A DNA stretch of 10,562 bases from Clostridiales bacterium (GCA_018372435.1 JAHAJA010000060.1:1-10562), one strand, 5' to 3'. Positions 1-6,814 are shown, numbered from the stretch's first letter. Numbers and translations are program-made. The notes: a model not told the origin generated them from the letters alone.

Positions 1-25
1 TTCAAGAGAAAGACAATAATAGATA

Positions 26-67
26 AAACAAGGTCACTCGCATCAGCTGATGTGAGTGACCTTGTTT
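26..67 (-). terminator. Intrinsic terminator downstream of prs, possibly bidirectional
   Basis: A long stem-loop lies 47 bases beyond the prs stop codon. Arms 26-39 and 54-67 are perfectly complementary (14 bp). They continue inward through position 40/53 into the palindrome at 41-52. On the minus strand the hairpin runs into TTTTATCTATTATT, which suits termination of prs. Position 40/53 is a G-U pair in plus-strand RNA but a C-A mismatch in minus-strand RNA, so plus-strand RNA folds slightly better. A T-run at 78-84 follows on the plus side, so the element may also end a convergent gene lying left of the window. A small GGGG/CCCC hairpin (72-75/89-92) sits between the stop codon and this stem. 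Confidence 0.8.
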
Positions 68-114
68 ATTAGGGGAGTTTTTTTACAGCCCCTTTTATAC
101 ATTTATATGGAATA

Positions 115-1284
115 TTATTTTTTATATTGATTAATGATGTTTTGAATTCTTTCTGTTGGATTTAATAAATCACTGATAGATGCGTCATGATTTAAGGTAT
201 CTATCAATAGTGCAACGTACTTACTCATATCTGCAGAGATATAATATTCTTTTGTTAACAATTCAGCTGGTTGATAAACTAGGTTAGTTGTAATAACTCT
301 ATAGATTAAGCCTTGTTCGTAAGCTTCATCAAATTTATCGAATCCACTAGTGAATAAACCAAATGTTGCAGCTACAAAGATTCTGCCAGCTTTTCTTCTC
401 TTAAGTTCTGCAGCTACGTCAAGCATACTTTCACCAGAAGAAATCATATCATCGATAATAACAACATCTTTACCTTCTACATCAGTTCCTAAGAACTCAT
501 GTGCCACAATTGGATTACGTCCATTCACGATTGTAGTATAATCACGACGTTTGTAGAACATACCCATATCTACGCCAAGTACGTTAGCAAAGTATACTGC
601 ACGTCCCATAGCACCTTCATCAGGGCTGATAATCATCATATCTTTAGCGTTTACCTTTAAGTCAGGTACATTTTGAAGTAAAGCTTTGATAAATTGATAA
701 GTTGGTTTAATTGTTTCGAAACTCTTTAAAGGAATTGAGTTTTGAACACGAGGGTCATGTGCATCAAAAGTGATAATACTTTCAACACCCATATTCGTAA
801 GTTCTTGAAGTGCAAGAGCACAGTCTAAAGATTCTCTTGAACTACGCTTATGTTGTCTACCTTCGTATAAGAAAGGCATGATAACGGTAATTCTTCTAGC
901 TTTTCCACCAACGGCAGCGATAATACGTTTTAAATCTTGATAGTGATCATCTGGAGACATATGATTAACATGGCCACTCATATTATAAGTAAGGCTATGG
1001 TTACATACATCAACCAATAGATAAAGGTCAGTACCACGTACAGATTCATTGATAGAACCTTTCGCTTCACCAGAACCAAAACGTGGGCAAGATGCGTTGA
1101 TTAGGTAAGAGTCTCTTTGATATCCAGCAAACGCTATTGTAGACTTGTGTTCACTCTCTCTTTCTTTTCTCCACTTTACAATGTAGTCATTTACTTTTTC
1201 TCCAAGATCTGAGCTACTTTCTAAAGCGATGATTCCCAGCGTTCCTACTGGAATTGTTTCAGTTAATTTTTCTTGTTGTGGCAT
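115..1284 (-). CDS. prs: Ribose-phosphate pyrophosphokinase (PRPP synthetase), divergent clostridial form
   Basis: Makes 5-phosphoribosyl 1-pyrophosphate from ribose 5-phosphate and ATP, feeding purine, pyrimidine, histidine, tryptophan and NAD synthesis in the cytosol. The 389-residue protein keeps the family layout. It has SVRGTDLYLL (81-90), a flexible catalytic loop GRQHKRSSRESL (142-153), the metal/phosphate region TFDAHDPR (172-179), SPDEGAMGRA (220-229) and a PRPP-binding motif VVIIDDMISSGES (274-286). It is longer than the usual 310-320 residues, and its PRPP loop reads SSGES where classical enzymes have DTAGT, so it belongs to a divergent subgroup. The start at 1284 is chosen because GGAGGA lies 7 bases upstream. 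An in-frame ATG at 1329 lacks a good ribosome binding site and would sit about 9 bases from the predicted transcript start. The gene follows dnaI without a terminator. I am sure of the family, less sure that this is the cell's main PRPP synthetase. Confidence 0.93.
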   Translation of the reverse strand: MPQQEKLTETIPVGTLGIIALESSSDLGEKVNDYIVKWRKERESEHKSTIAFAGYQRDSYLINASCPRFGSGEAKGSINESVRGTDLYLLVDVCNHSLTYNMSGHVNHMSPDDHYQDLKRIIAAVGGKARRITVIMPFLYEGRQHKRSSRESLDCALALQELTNMGVESIITFDAHDPRVQNSIPLKSFETIKPTYQFIKALLQNVPDLKVNAKDMMIISPDEGAMGRAVYFANVLGVDMGMFYKRRDYTTIVNGRNPIVAHEFLGTDVEGKDVVIIDDMISSGESMLDVAAELKRRKAGRIFVAATFGLFTSGFDKFDEAYEQGLIYRVITTNLVYQPAELLTKEYYISADMSKYVALLIDTLNHDASISDLLNPTERIQNIINQYKK

Positions 1285-1291
1285 TACTTCG

Positions 1292-1297
1292 TCCTCC
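1292..1297 (-). promoter_or_regulatory. Ribosome binding site that fixes the prs start
   Basis: GGAGGA on the minus strand, 7 bases before the ATG at 1284. No comparable site precedes the in-frame upstream ATG codons at 1329 and 1299. This supports a 389-residue protein rather than a 404-residue one. Confidence 0.85.
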
Positions 1298-1344
1298 ATA
1301 AAATGTAAACGGTTGTATACACGTGTCATAAAATGTCCACTAAA

Positions 1345-1373
1345 TTTATACCATTATGTTTCAAGCAAGTCAA
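1345..1373 (-). promoter_or_regulatory. Sigma-A promoter of prs
   Basis: On the minus strand, -35 TTGACT (1373-1368), a 17-base spacer and -10 TATAAA (1350-1345). The predicted transcript start is near 1338, giving an untranslated leader of about 54 bases to the ATG at 1284. The -35 begins 15 bases beyond the dnaI stop codon, with no hairpin terminator between, so prs probably has both its own transcript and readthrough from dnaD-dnaI. Confidence 0.75.
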
Positions 1374-1388
1374 GGCATATAATAAAAA

Positions 1389-2381
1389 TTAAGTAGAAAA
1401 TGCTTTCTTTATTCGTATATCATCTCCAACAATCTTCAAAAGACGATAATTACTTGCAAGTCTAGAAAAGATACGCTCACTGTAATTCGTATTCAGATTA
1501 TCCCAAGAAAGGTTGGTTGATATTATAGTTGATTTTTTACGTAGATGACGTTCGTTAATACATAGATATAATTGAGAAGTTACGAAACTATTATTAAGCT
1601 CTGTACCAAGGTCATCTATGATGAGTAAATCGCAATCTAAGATATACTCAAATTGCTCATTTGCTTCGCTTTTTTCTTGATCTTTATTAAACTTGTTTTT
1701 CTCAAGAATATCGAAAAGTTGAAAGGCGGTAAGGTAAATAACCGTATGGGAACGATCTAATAATTCTTTCGCAATACAATTAGCTAAGAAAGTTTTACCC
1801 ACACCCGCATTACCATACAATAGAAGATTAGAATAAGTAGAATCAAAAGTGTCAATGTATTCTTTGCAGCTTGAAACTACCTTTTTAATATTGGCTAGCG
1901 GGGTCAGATTTGTTGTCTCTTCTATATAGGAATCTGTATAGAAGTCATAACGAAAGGTTGAGAAATTCTCTTGCTCCATAATTCCTTTAATATTGGATTG
2001 TGAATAGAGAAGATCAACAATGGCTTGTTTAAAACAGTGACATTTCTCGTTTTCAATATATCCGGTATCTTTGCAATCTTTACAGTGGTAGGTTGGCATA
2101 AGATAATTAGAAGGATATCCGTTTTCGGTAAGAATCTCTATTTTGCGCATGGATAAATCCAGATTGCGGTCTGCTAATGAGTTTAGAGACTGATCATCAC
2201 CCATTAAAGATAGTTTAGCACTTTGAATGGAGTTTGATACAATCTGGTCATCAATTTCTTTAAGTTCAGGCAGAATAGAATAGATGTGCTTCACACGTTC
2301 TTCTAATTCGTGTCTGTTTTCTAATTGACGTTTATCATACTCTCTTAGAATTTTATTATATTGAAAATTCTTTAATTGCAT
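1389..2381 (-). CDS. dnaI: DnaI/DnaC-type replicative helicase loader ATPase
   Basis: AAA+ ATPase that loads the replicative DnaB-type helicase onto DNA at initiation and restart. The 330-residue protein has an N-terminal helical region. A zinc-binding type cluster follows, CKDCKDTG then CHC (C100, C103, C114, C116), as in the DnaI helicase-interaction domain. The ATPase domain shows Walker A GNAGVGKT (190-197), Walker B LLIIDDLG (252-259), sensor-1 STN (288-290) and the arginine-finger region SERIFSR (301-307). Cysteine cluster plus ATPase points to DnaI/DnaC loaders rather than the transposon ATPase IstB, and there is no adjacent transposase. Translation probably starts at the third of three closely spaced ATGs, 9 bases after AAAGGAGG. 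It lies 15 bases behind dnaD, its functional partner, and is often annotated dnaC in clostridia. Confidence 0.93.
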   Translation of the reverse strand: MQLKNFQYNKILREYDKRQLENRHELEERVKHIYSILPELKEIDDQIVSNSIQSAKLSLMGDDQSLNSLADRNLDLSMRKIEILTENGYPSNYLMPTYHCKDCKDTGYIENEKCHCFKQAIVDLLYSQSNIKGIMEQENFSTFRYDFYTDSYIEETTNLTPLANIKKVVSSCKEYIDTFDSTYSNLLLYGNAGVGKTFLANCIAKELLDRSHTVIYLTAFQLFDILEKNKFNKDQEKSEANEQFEYILDCDLLIIDDLGTELNNSFVTSQLYLCINERHLRKKSTIISTNLSWDNLNTNYSERIFSRLASNYRLLKIVGDDIRIKKAFST

Positions 2382-2390
2382 TCATTTCAT

Positions 2391-2398
2391 CCTCCTTT
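2391..2398 (-). promoter_or_regulatory. dnaI ribosome binding site overlapping the dnaD stop codon
   Basis: AAAGGAGG on the minus strand overlaps the dnaD stop codon TAA (2399-2397) by two bases. It precedes the dnaI ATG by 9 bases. The arrangement is typical of translational coupling, keeping DnaD and the loader in step. Confidence 0.8.
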
Positions 2399-3515
2399 AT
2401 TGTTTATTTAATAAACGTTGTTCAAGAGAAGAGTAATCCGTAGCTGTATATGTTCTCTGTGGGAATGCATTGAATTTGTTATTTGTCGGTCTAGCTGCCG
2501 AAGTTTGCTTTGAGGAAGAAGCACTCGATTTTGCGTGTGCTAAATCTAGTTTTTCAACATCAGATAGATGGTGAACGCCCTTTTTAAACCAACTTTCGAG
2601 AATCTTATCCGCATATTTAAAATCTGGCTTTTGGGTAGCTAAGATTGTTCTATTACATGCCTCAATAATGATATCAATACTGAAGGCATAATTATTAATC
2701 CAATTAGTTATGAATTTTTGTTCAATGGCACCAGGCATACGATTCATACCGAAGGCCTTAGAAACCGCATTAAAATTAGCATTGTACGCAATTGCAGTAG
2801 CTTCTGCTTTTTCTACAGTATCAATGCCTTCTTCTGCCCATTTAAGTGCAACTGCCTCGATATAAGAAGAATTTTTCTTATTCTTTGACACACAGTATTC
2901 ATATAGATACATAATTAATTCCACTGAAAAACCAACGTTTTCGTATAAAAAGAGAATCAATTGAATATCAGTGGGCTTTAATAATCGTTCCAAATAGATT
3001 TCAATTATATTCATTAGCCACTTGATTTCATCGTTCTTCGTTAAAGCTTCAACTTGTGAAGGTGAATAAGTTGGCTTCTCAAATGTCTTAGGTTCTTCCA
3101 CGTCGTCTTTTATATTGGTAGAAATCCGGGTAGAGTCTTCTGAATCTAAACTGTTAATATTCTCATCAATAAGAGAGGAGGATGCAGCAATTTCATTGAA
3201 AGCAGTTTGGTCAATATTCGTTAAGTCATTCAATATAATACCAATAATAGTATCTTTTCTATCTTTCTCTAATGTAAGAGCTCCAGCTTTGTCCCAGTAA
3301 TTAAGCGCACGAATAATATCCTTTTCAGAATCTTCAAGGAAATCAGCAATAACTGAAACGGATACGATTTTGTCTGAGCTAGATAGGAGACGAAGAAGAT
3401 AGAGATATACTTTTACAAAAGAACCACTTGCTTTTGGCATATATTCGTCAATGAAGATATTTGAGATTATTGTTACATCGTTCATGTGATTGGTATGTAA
3501 CGTAATAGGTTTCAT
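2397..3515 (-). CDS. dnaD: DnaD-domain primosomal protein
   Basis: Replication initiation and restart protein that remodels DNA and helps recruit the helicase-loader complex. The 372-residue product has an N-terminal winged-helix-like region (about 1-100), consistent with DnaD/DnaB N-domains. A low-complexity Ser/Asp/Glu-rich linker follows (about 110-150). Then come two DnaD/DnaB C-terminal type domains (about 162-240 and 250-315). Each ends in the family signature: YIEAVALKW (218-226) and YADKILESW (301-309), both fitting Y-x3-[I/V]-x3-W. A basic, Ser/Ala-rich tail follows. Two tandem domains make it more like B. subtilis DnaB or a merged DnaB/DnaD than the single-domain DnaD. AAAGGA lies 9 bases upstream of the ATG. 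It is the first gene of the dnaD-dnaI unit, behind a DnaA-box cluster. Confidence 0.92.
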   Translation of the reverse strand: MKPITLHTNHMNDVTIISNIFIDEYMPKASGSFVKVYLYLLRLLSSSDKIVSVSVIADFLEDSEKDIIRALNYWDKAGALTLEKDRKDTIIGIILNDLTNIDQTAFNEIAASSSLIDENINSLDSEDSTRISTNIKDDVEEPKTFEKPTYSPSQVEALTKNDEIKWLMNIIEIYLERLLKPTDIQLILFLYENVGFSVELIMYLYEYCVSKNKKNSSYIEAVALKWAEEGIDTVEKAEATAIAYNANFNAVSKAFGMNRMPGAIEQKFITNWINNYAFSIDIIIEACNRTILATQKPDFKYADKILESWFKKGVHHLSDVEKLDLAHAKSSASSSKQTSAARPTNNKFNAFPQRTYTATDYSSLEQRLLNKQ

Positions 3516-3583
3516 ACGAGCTAATCCTTTCTAAAATATATTAACAGGGGGGAGTGGATCTCCGTTGTCATCAATGTTTTAAC

Positions 3584-3611
3584 ATTATAGCATAATCCAA
3601 ATATAAAGCAA
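3584..3611 (-). promoter_or_regulatory. Promoter of the dnaD-dnaI unit
   Basis: On the minus strand, extended -10 TGCTATAAT (TATAAT at 3589-3584) with a fair -35 TTGCTT (3611-3606) and 16-base spacing. The expected transcript start is near 3577, giving a leader of about 60 bases before dnaD. The DnaA-box nonamers at 3645-3675 begin 33 bases upstream of the -35 element, a position from which a bound protein could influence initiation. Confidence 0.7.
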
Positions 3612-3644
3612 ATAGGGGATTTTGGTATTTGTTTTTTTGACGAA

Positions 3645-3675
3645 TGTGGATATATTTTGTGGATATTGTGGATAA
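3645..3675. promoter_or_regulatory. Upstream DnaA-box group (three nonamers)
   Basis: Three copies of the DnaA-box nonamer (reverse form TGTGGATAA) lie in the same orientation. They are TGTGGATAT at 3645-3653, TGTGGATAT at 3658-3666 and the perfect TGTGGATAA at 3667-3675. The last two abut head to tail with a 9-bp period. DnaA recognising TTATCCACA is established knowledge; occupancy here is inferred. Confidence 0.7.
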
Positions 3676-3741
3676 CTTGCAAGAGAGGACAGATAGTACA
3701 AGGTAAGGCTTATAAATAGGGCATCCATACTGATCGAAGAG

Positions 3742-3795
3742 AAAAAAAATAATCCACAATCTTATCTTAAGAAAATTGTTGATAAGATTGTGGAT
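3742..3795 (-). terminator. Intrinsic terminator of murC with DnaA boxes in its stem
   Basis: Arms 3752-3766 and 3781-3795 form a perfect 15-bp stem with a 14-base loop. On the minus strand the stem is followed by TA and eight Ts (complement of 3749-3742). It lies 11 bases beyond the murC stop codon and separates murC from the dnaD promoter. Each arm carries most of a DnaA-box nonamer: 3789-3797 is perfect and 3750-3758 is a one-mismatch inverted copy. Confidence 0.88.
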
Positions 3796-3806
3796 AATGT
3801 GGATAA
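3750..3806. promoter_or_regulatory. murC-proximal DnaA-box group (four nonamers)
   Basis: Two perfect nonamers TGTGGATAA abut head to tail at 3789-3797 and 3798-3806, the second ending at the base next to the murC stop codon. One-mismatch copies lie at 3777-3785 (TGTTGATAA) and, inverted, at 3750-3758 (TAATCCACA). With the group at 3645-3675 this makes seven nonamers in about 160 bp. Confidence 0.7.
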
Positions 3807-5198
3807 CTATATACCTAATAATGATTCTCCAATAGAAACAACGTCTCCGGCGCCCATAGTTATCAACAAATCGCCGTTATTACAATTTTGTAATAAAAAG
3901 TTTTCAATTTCTTCAAATGAGGAGAAATAGTATACTTCTTTACCAAGTTGCTGTAATTCTGCTTGGAGATTCTTTGAAGATATCTCGCCAGTGTTTACTT
4001 CACGAGCAGCGTAGATATCCGTTAATACGATTTTGTCAGCTAATGTAAGAGCCTTTGCGAAATCTTTTAAAAATGCTTTCGTACGAGTGTACGTATGCGG
4101 TTGGAATACACACCAAGTTGATTTGTGTGGATAACGTTTTGCAGCCTCTAATGTAGCTTTGATCTCTGTCGGGTGATGTGCGTAATCATCAATAATTGTG
4201 ATGCCAGCAACCTCACCTTTATACTCAAATCTTCGCTCTGTTCCGTGGAAAGCAGTTAATCCTCGCTTGATAACATCCAATGGGATTTTGCGTTCAAGTG
4301 CTAAACCAATCGAAGGTAAAGAGTTTGAAACATTATGCATACCAACTACTCCTAAAGTAATATGGTCCATAAACTCACCGTTGTGCATTAAGTCATACTC
4401 GCCGTATCCGTCAGCGTTGAATGATACGTTTGTAGCACTGTAAGTGTATTGAGTCTCAGTTGAAGATTGAATACCATATGATACGACCTTACAAGGTAGG
4501 TCACGTGTGATCTCTTCATAGTTTTCAATTTCACCGTTGATAAATAATACACCATCTTCCGGAAGTCTCTTAGCAAACAAATGGAAGGAATGACGTATAT
4601 CAGTGATATCTTTGAAGAAATCAAGATGATCTTCTTCAATATTCAAGATAATGCTATATCTTGGATTAAACTTAAGGAAACTGTTGGTATATTCACATGC
4701 TTCTGTAATGAAGTTATCTGATTTACCAATACGTATGTTACCATCAATTGCTTTTAGTATTCCACCAACAGAGATGGTAGGATCTAAATCTCCCTCAAGA
4801 AAAATTTGGGAAATCATTGAAGTAGTAGTAGTTTTGCCATGAGTACCTGATATAGCAATTGCATTTCTATAGTTAAGCATAACTTGCCCAACCATCTCGG
4901 CACGGTCCATTCTCGGTATATTTCGTTGCAAAACAGCCTGCATTTCTGGGTTATCTTGGTGAATTGCAGCAGTGTATACAACTAAATCTATATCCGGTGT
5001 AATATTACTAGCCTTTTGACCATATAATATAGTAATGCCTTTTGCTTCTAGGTGCTCTGTGATTTTGCTCTTTTTGGAATCAGAACCGCTAATTGTAAAG
5101 CCTGCTGTATGTAACAGTTCGGCAAAACCACTCATACTGATTCCGCCAATTCCAATAAAGTGAATGTGGATTGGTTCATTAAAATTGATTTTATACAT
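3807..5198 (-). CDS. murC: UDP-N-acetylmuramate--L-alanine ligase
   Basis: Cytosolic Mur ligase that adds L-alanine to UDP-N-acetylmuramic acid with ATP, the first amino-acid step of the peptidoglycan stem peptide. The 463 residues match the normal family length. The N-terminal UDP-binding domain starts with FIGIGGISMSG (14-24). The central ATPase domain has the P-loop ISGTHGKTTTT (116-126), TEACEYTNSF (165-174) and NIEEDHLDFF (186-195). The C-terminal domain carries GMHNVSN (286-292), DDYAHHP (337-343) and FQPHTYTRT (365-373), which are MurC-type rather than MurD/E/F. AGGAAG lies 9 bases before the ATG. It stands alone, with its own promoter and terminator, between the divergent glgC and the co-directional dnaD. 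A perfect DnaA nonamer occurs inside the gene at 4126-4134. Confidence 0.97.
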   Translation of the reverse strand: MYKINFNEPIHIHFIGIGGISMSGFAELLHTAGFTISGSDSKKSKITEHLEAKGITILYGQKASNITPDIDLVVYTAAIHQDNPEMQAVLQRNIPRMDRAEMVGQVMLNYRNAIAISGTHGKTTTTSMISQIFLEGDLDPTISVGGILKAIDGNIRIGKSDNFITEACEYTNSFLKFNPRYSIILNIEEDHLDFFKDITDIRHSFHLFAKRLPEDGVLFINGEIENYEEITRDLPCKVVSYGIQSSTETQYTYSATNVSFNADGYGEYDLMHNGEFMDHITLGVVGMHNVSNSLPSIGLALERKIPLDVIKRGLTAFHGTERRFEYKGEVAGITIIDDYAHHPTEIKATLEAAKRYPHKSTWCVFQPHTYTRTKAFLKDFAKALTLADKIVLTDIYAAREVNTGEISSKNLQAELQQLGKEVYYFSSFEEIENFLLQNCNNGDLLITMGAGDVVSIGESLLGI

Positions 5199-5244
5199 GG
5201 AACGACACTTCCTATTCTAAATTAGTATATGATAATATATTGTT

Positions 5245-5272
5245 ATTATAACCATTTCTATGAAAAAAACAA
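5245..5272 (-). promoter_or_regulatory. Candidate promoter of murC
   Basis: On the minus strand, -10 TATAAT (5250-5245) with a weak -35 TTGTTT (5272-5267) at 16-base spacing. It would give a leader of about 40 bases. The -10 is perfect but the -35 is only fair in this AT-rich stretch. Confidence 0.5.
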
Positions 5273-5430
5273 ATAGAAAATCGACTATGGTTAAATTTAT
5301 CAGTATTATCATAGATTAACAATACTGCAATGAGTGCTGTTTCAATATCTATTTTAGTAGAAAGATTAGGGAAAATGTAAGAAAAACGGAAAGAATAAGG
5401 CAAATAATACAATGGAAAGGAGGAATACAA

Positions 5431-5444
5431 CAACTAATTAGTTG
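5431..5444. repeat. 14-bp perfect palindrome upstream of glgC
   Basis: CAACTAATTAGTTG is its own reverse complement. It ends 39 bases before the glgC -35 element, so it is a candidate operator for a dimeric regulator of the glycogen genes. No regulator is identifiable from the window. Confidence 0.5.
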
Positions 5445-5483
5445 ATAAGTCACAAAATAAAAATTAAGATTTGGGAAATTTTG

Positions 5484-5512
5484 TTCACATTTGAATAAAT
5501 ACATGATATAAT
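5484..5512 (+). promoter_or_regulatory. Promoter of glgC-glgD
   Basis: -35 TTCACA (5484-5489), a 17-base spacer and extended -10 TGATATAAT (TATAAT at 5507-5512). One mismatch in the -35, perfect -10. The transcript would start near 5519, about 24 bases before the GTG start of glgC. Confidence 0.8.
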
Positions 5513-5542
5513 AGTAAACATAAAACAACAAGAGGTGATTAC

Positions 5543-6814
5543 GTGATTAGAAAAGAAATGATAGCAATGTTACTTGCTGGGGGGCAAGGTTCAAGACTAG
5601 GAGTTCTAACATCGAAAGTTGCGAAGCCTGCTGTTGCATTTGGAGGGAAGTATCGTATTATCGATTTTCCGTTAAGTAATTGTATTAATTCAGGAGTTGA
5701 TACAGTTGGTGTATTAACACAATATCAACCATTAAGACTTAATACACACATTGGAATTGGTATCCCATGGGATTTGGATCGTAATATTGGAGGGGTATCT
5801 ATTCTACCGCCTTACGAAAAGAGTAATTGTAGTGAATGGTATACAGGAACTGCGAATGCTATTTTTCAGAACTTAGAATATATGGAATATTATAATCCTG
5901 AATATGTTCTGATTTTAGGTGGGGATCATATTTACAAAATGGATTATGAGGTAATGTTGGATTATCATAAAACAAATCATGCTGATGTAACAATAGCGAC
6001 AATTCCGGTACCGATGGAAGAAGCAAGTCGATTTGGGGTAGTAATCACGGACGAGCACGGGCAGATTACAGATTTCCAGGAGAAACCGAAAGTTCCAAGA
6101 AGCAATTTAGCTTCTATGGGGATATACATATTTAGTTGGAAGATATTAAAGAATGCTTTAATTAAGCTATCAGATCAACAGGGGTGTGATTTTGGTAAAC
6201 ATATCATTCCATTTTGCCATGAGAACGGTAATCGCATCTTTGCTTATGAGTACAACGGCTACTGGAAAGACGTTGGTACATTAGGCGCTTATTGGGAAGC
6301 AAATATGGAATTAATTGATTTAATTCCTGAGTTTAATTTATATGAAGAGTTTTGGAAGATATATACCAAGAGTGATATCATTCCACCTCAATATATTGCG
6401 CGTGATGCCAAAATCGATAGAGCAATTATTGGAGAAGGTGCAGAGATTCACGGGGAAGTATATAACTCTGTGATTGGATCGGGTGTATATATTGGAGAAG
6501 GAACTGTTGTTAGAGATTCCATTATTATGACCTCATCTAGAATAGAAAAAAATTGTACTATCAACAAAGCTATAATTGCTGAGAATGTAGATATTGGCAA
6601 TAATGTCGAACTTGGAATTGGTGAGGAGGTACCTAATATTGTAGAACCGAATATATATTCATTTGGTTTGGTTACAATAGGAGAGAACTCTTATGTACCT
6701 GATAATATTAGGGTTGGCAAGAATACTGCTATTTCAGGAGCAACGAAGCCAGATGAATATCCGAATGGATGTTTAGCTAGTGGTGAGACTTTAATTAAGG
6801 CAGGTGATATGTAA
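5543..6814 (+). CDS. glgC: Glucose-1-phosphate adenylyltransferase, catalytic subunit
   Basis: Makes ADP-glucose and pyrophosphate from glucose 1-phosphate and ATP, the committed step of bacterial glycogen synthesis. The 423-residue protein has a nucleotidyltransferase domain with G-loop GGQGSRL (13-19) and PAVAFGGKYRIIDF (29-42). It also has WYTGTA (99-104), catalytic GGDHIYKMDY (126-135, D128), the sugar-phosphate motif FQEKP (178-182, K181) and YWKDVGT (240-246). A C-terminal left-handed beta-helix follows from about 285, with hexapeptide-like turns (IGEGAEIHG, GSGVYIGEG). All catalytic residues are present, unlike in glgD. At 423 residues it is longer than the roughly 380 of Bacillus GlgC, because of a C-terminal extension. 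The start is GTG at 5543, 7 bases after AGAGG. It overlaps glgD by one base (TAATG). Confidence 0.96.
   Translation: MIRKEMIAMLLAGGQGSRLGVLTSKVAKPAVAFGGKYRIIDFPLSNCINSGVDTVGVLTQYQPLRLNTHIGIGIPWDLDRNIGGVSILPPYEKSNCSEWYTGTANAIFQNLEYMEYYNPEYVLILGGDHIYKMDYEVMLDYHKTNHADVTIATIPVPMEEASRFGVVITDEHGQITDFQEKPKVPRSNLASMGIYIFSWKILKNALIKLSDQQGCDFGKHIIPFCHENGNRIFAYEYNGYWKDVGTLGAYWEANMELIDLIPEFNLYEEFWKIYTKSDIIPPQYIARDAKIDRAIIGEGAEIHGEVYNSVIGSGVYIGEGTVVRDSIIMTSSRIEKNCTINKAIIAENVDIGNNVELGIGEEVPNIVEPNIYSFGLVTIGENSYVPDNIRVGKNTAISGATKPDEYPNGCLASGETLIKAGDM

Larger units (their letters stand above)
5199..5542. other. Divergent murC/glgC intergenic region
   Basis: This 344-bp AT-rich gap holds the minus-strand murC promoter and the plus-strand glgC promoter. 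It also contains a 7-bp inverted repeat (5301-5307/5321-5327) and a 14-bp perfect palindrome (5431-5444). A strong ribosome-binding-like AAAGGAGG at 5416-5423 has no ATG or GTG at a usable distance. Short minus-strand open frames here lack convincing translation signals, and I see no gene. Confidence 0.7.

Noticed and set aside
1389..2381. IstB-like transposon helper ATPase
   Set aside because: The cysteine cluster, position directly behind dnaD and lack of any transposase or terminal repeats favour a chromosomal helicase loader.
3571..3759. 62-codon minus-strand open frame in the murC-dnaD gap
   Set aside because: It covers DnaA boxes, the murC terminator tail and the dnaD promoter; its sequence is explained by those elements and resembles no protein.
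5301..5327. 7-bp inverted repeat CAGTATT/AATACTG between murC and glgC
   Set aside because: Short arms with a 13-base gap in AT-rich DNA; not strong enough to propose as an operator on its own.
5416..5423. Strong ribosome-binding-like AAAGGAGG on the plus strand
   Set aside because: No ATG, GTG or TTG at a usable distance, and it lies upstream of the glgC promoter; probably chance in purine-rich DNA.
5212..5531. Two overlapping minus-strand open frames of 60-73 codons between murC and glgC
   Set aside because: AT-rich, rich in Phe/Ile/Tyr, overlapping both divergent promoters, without convincing translation signals.
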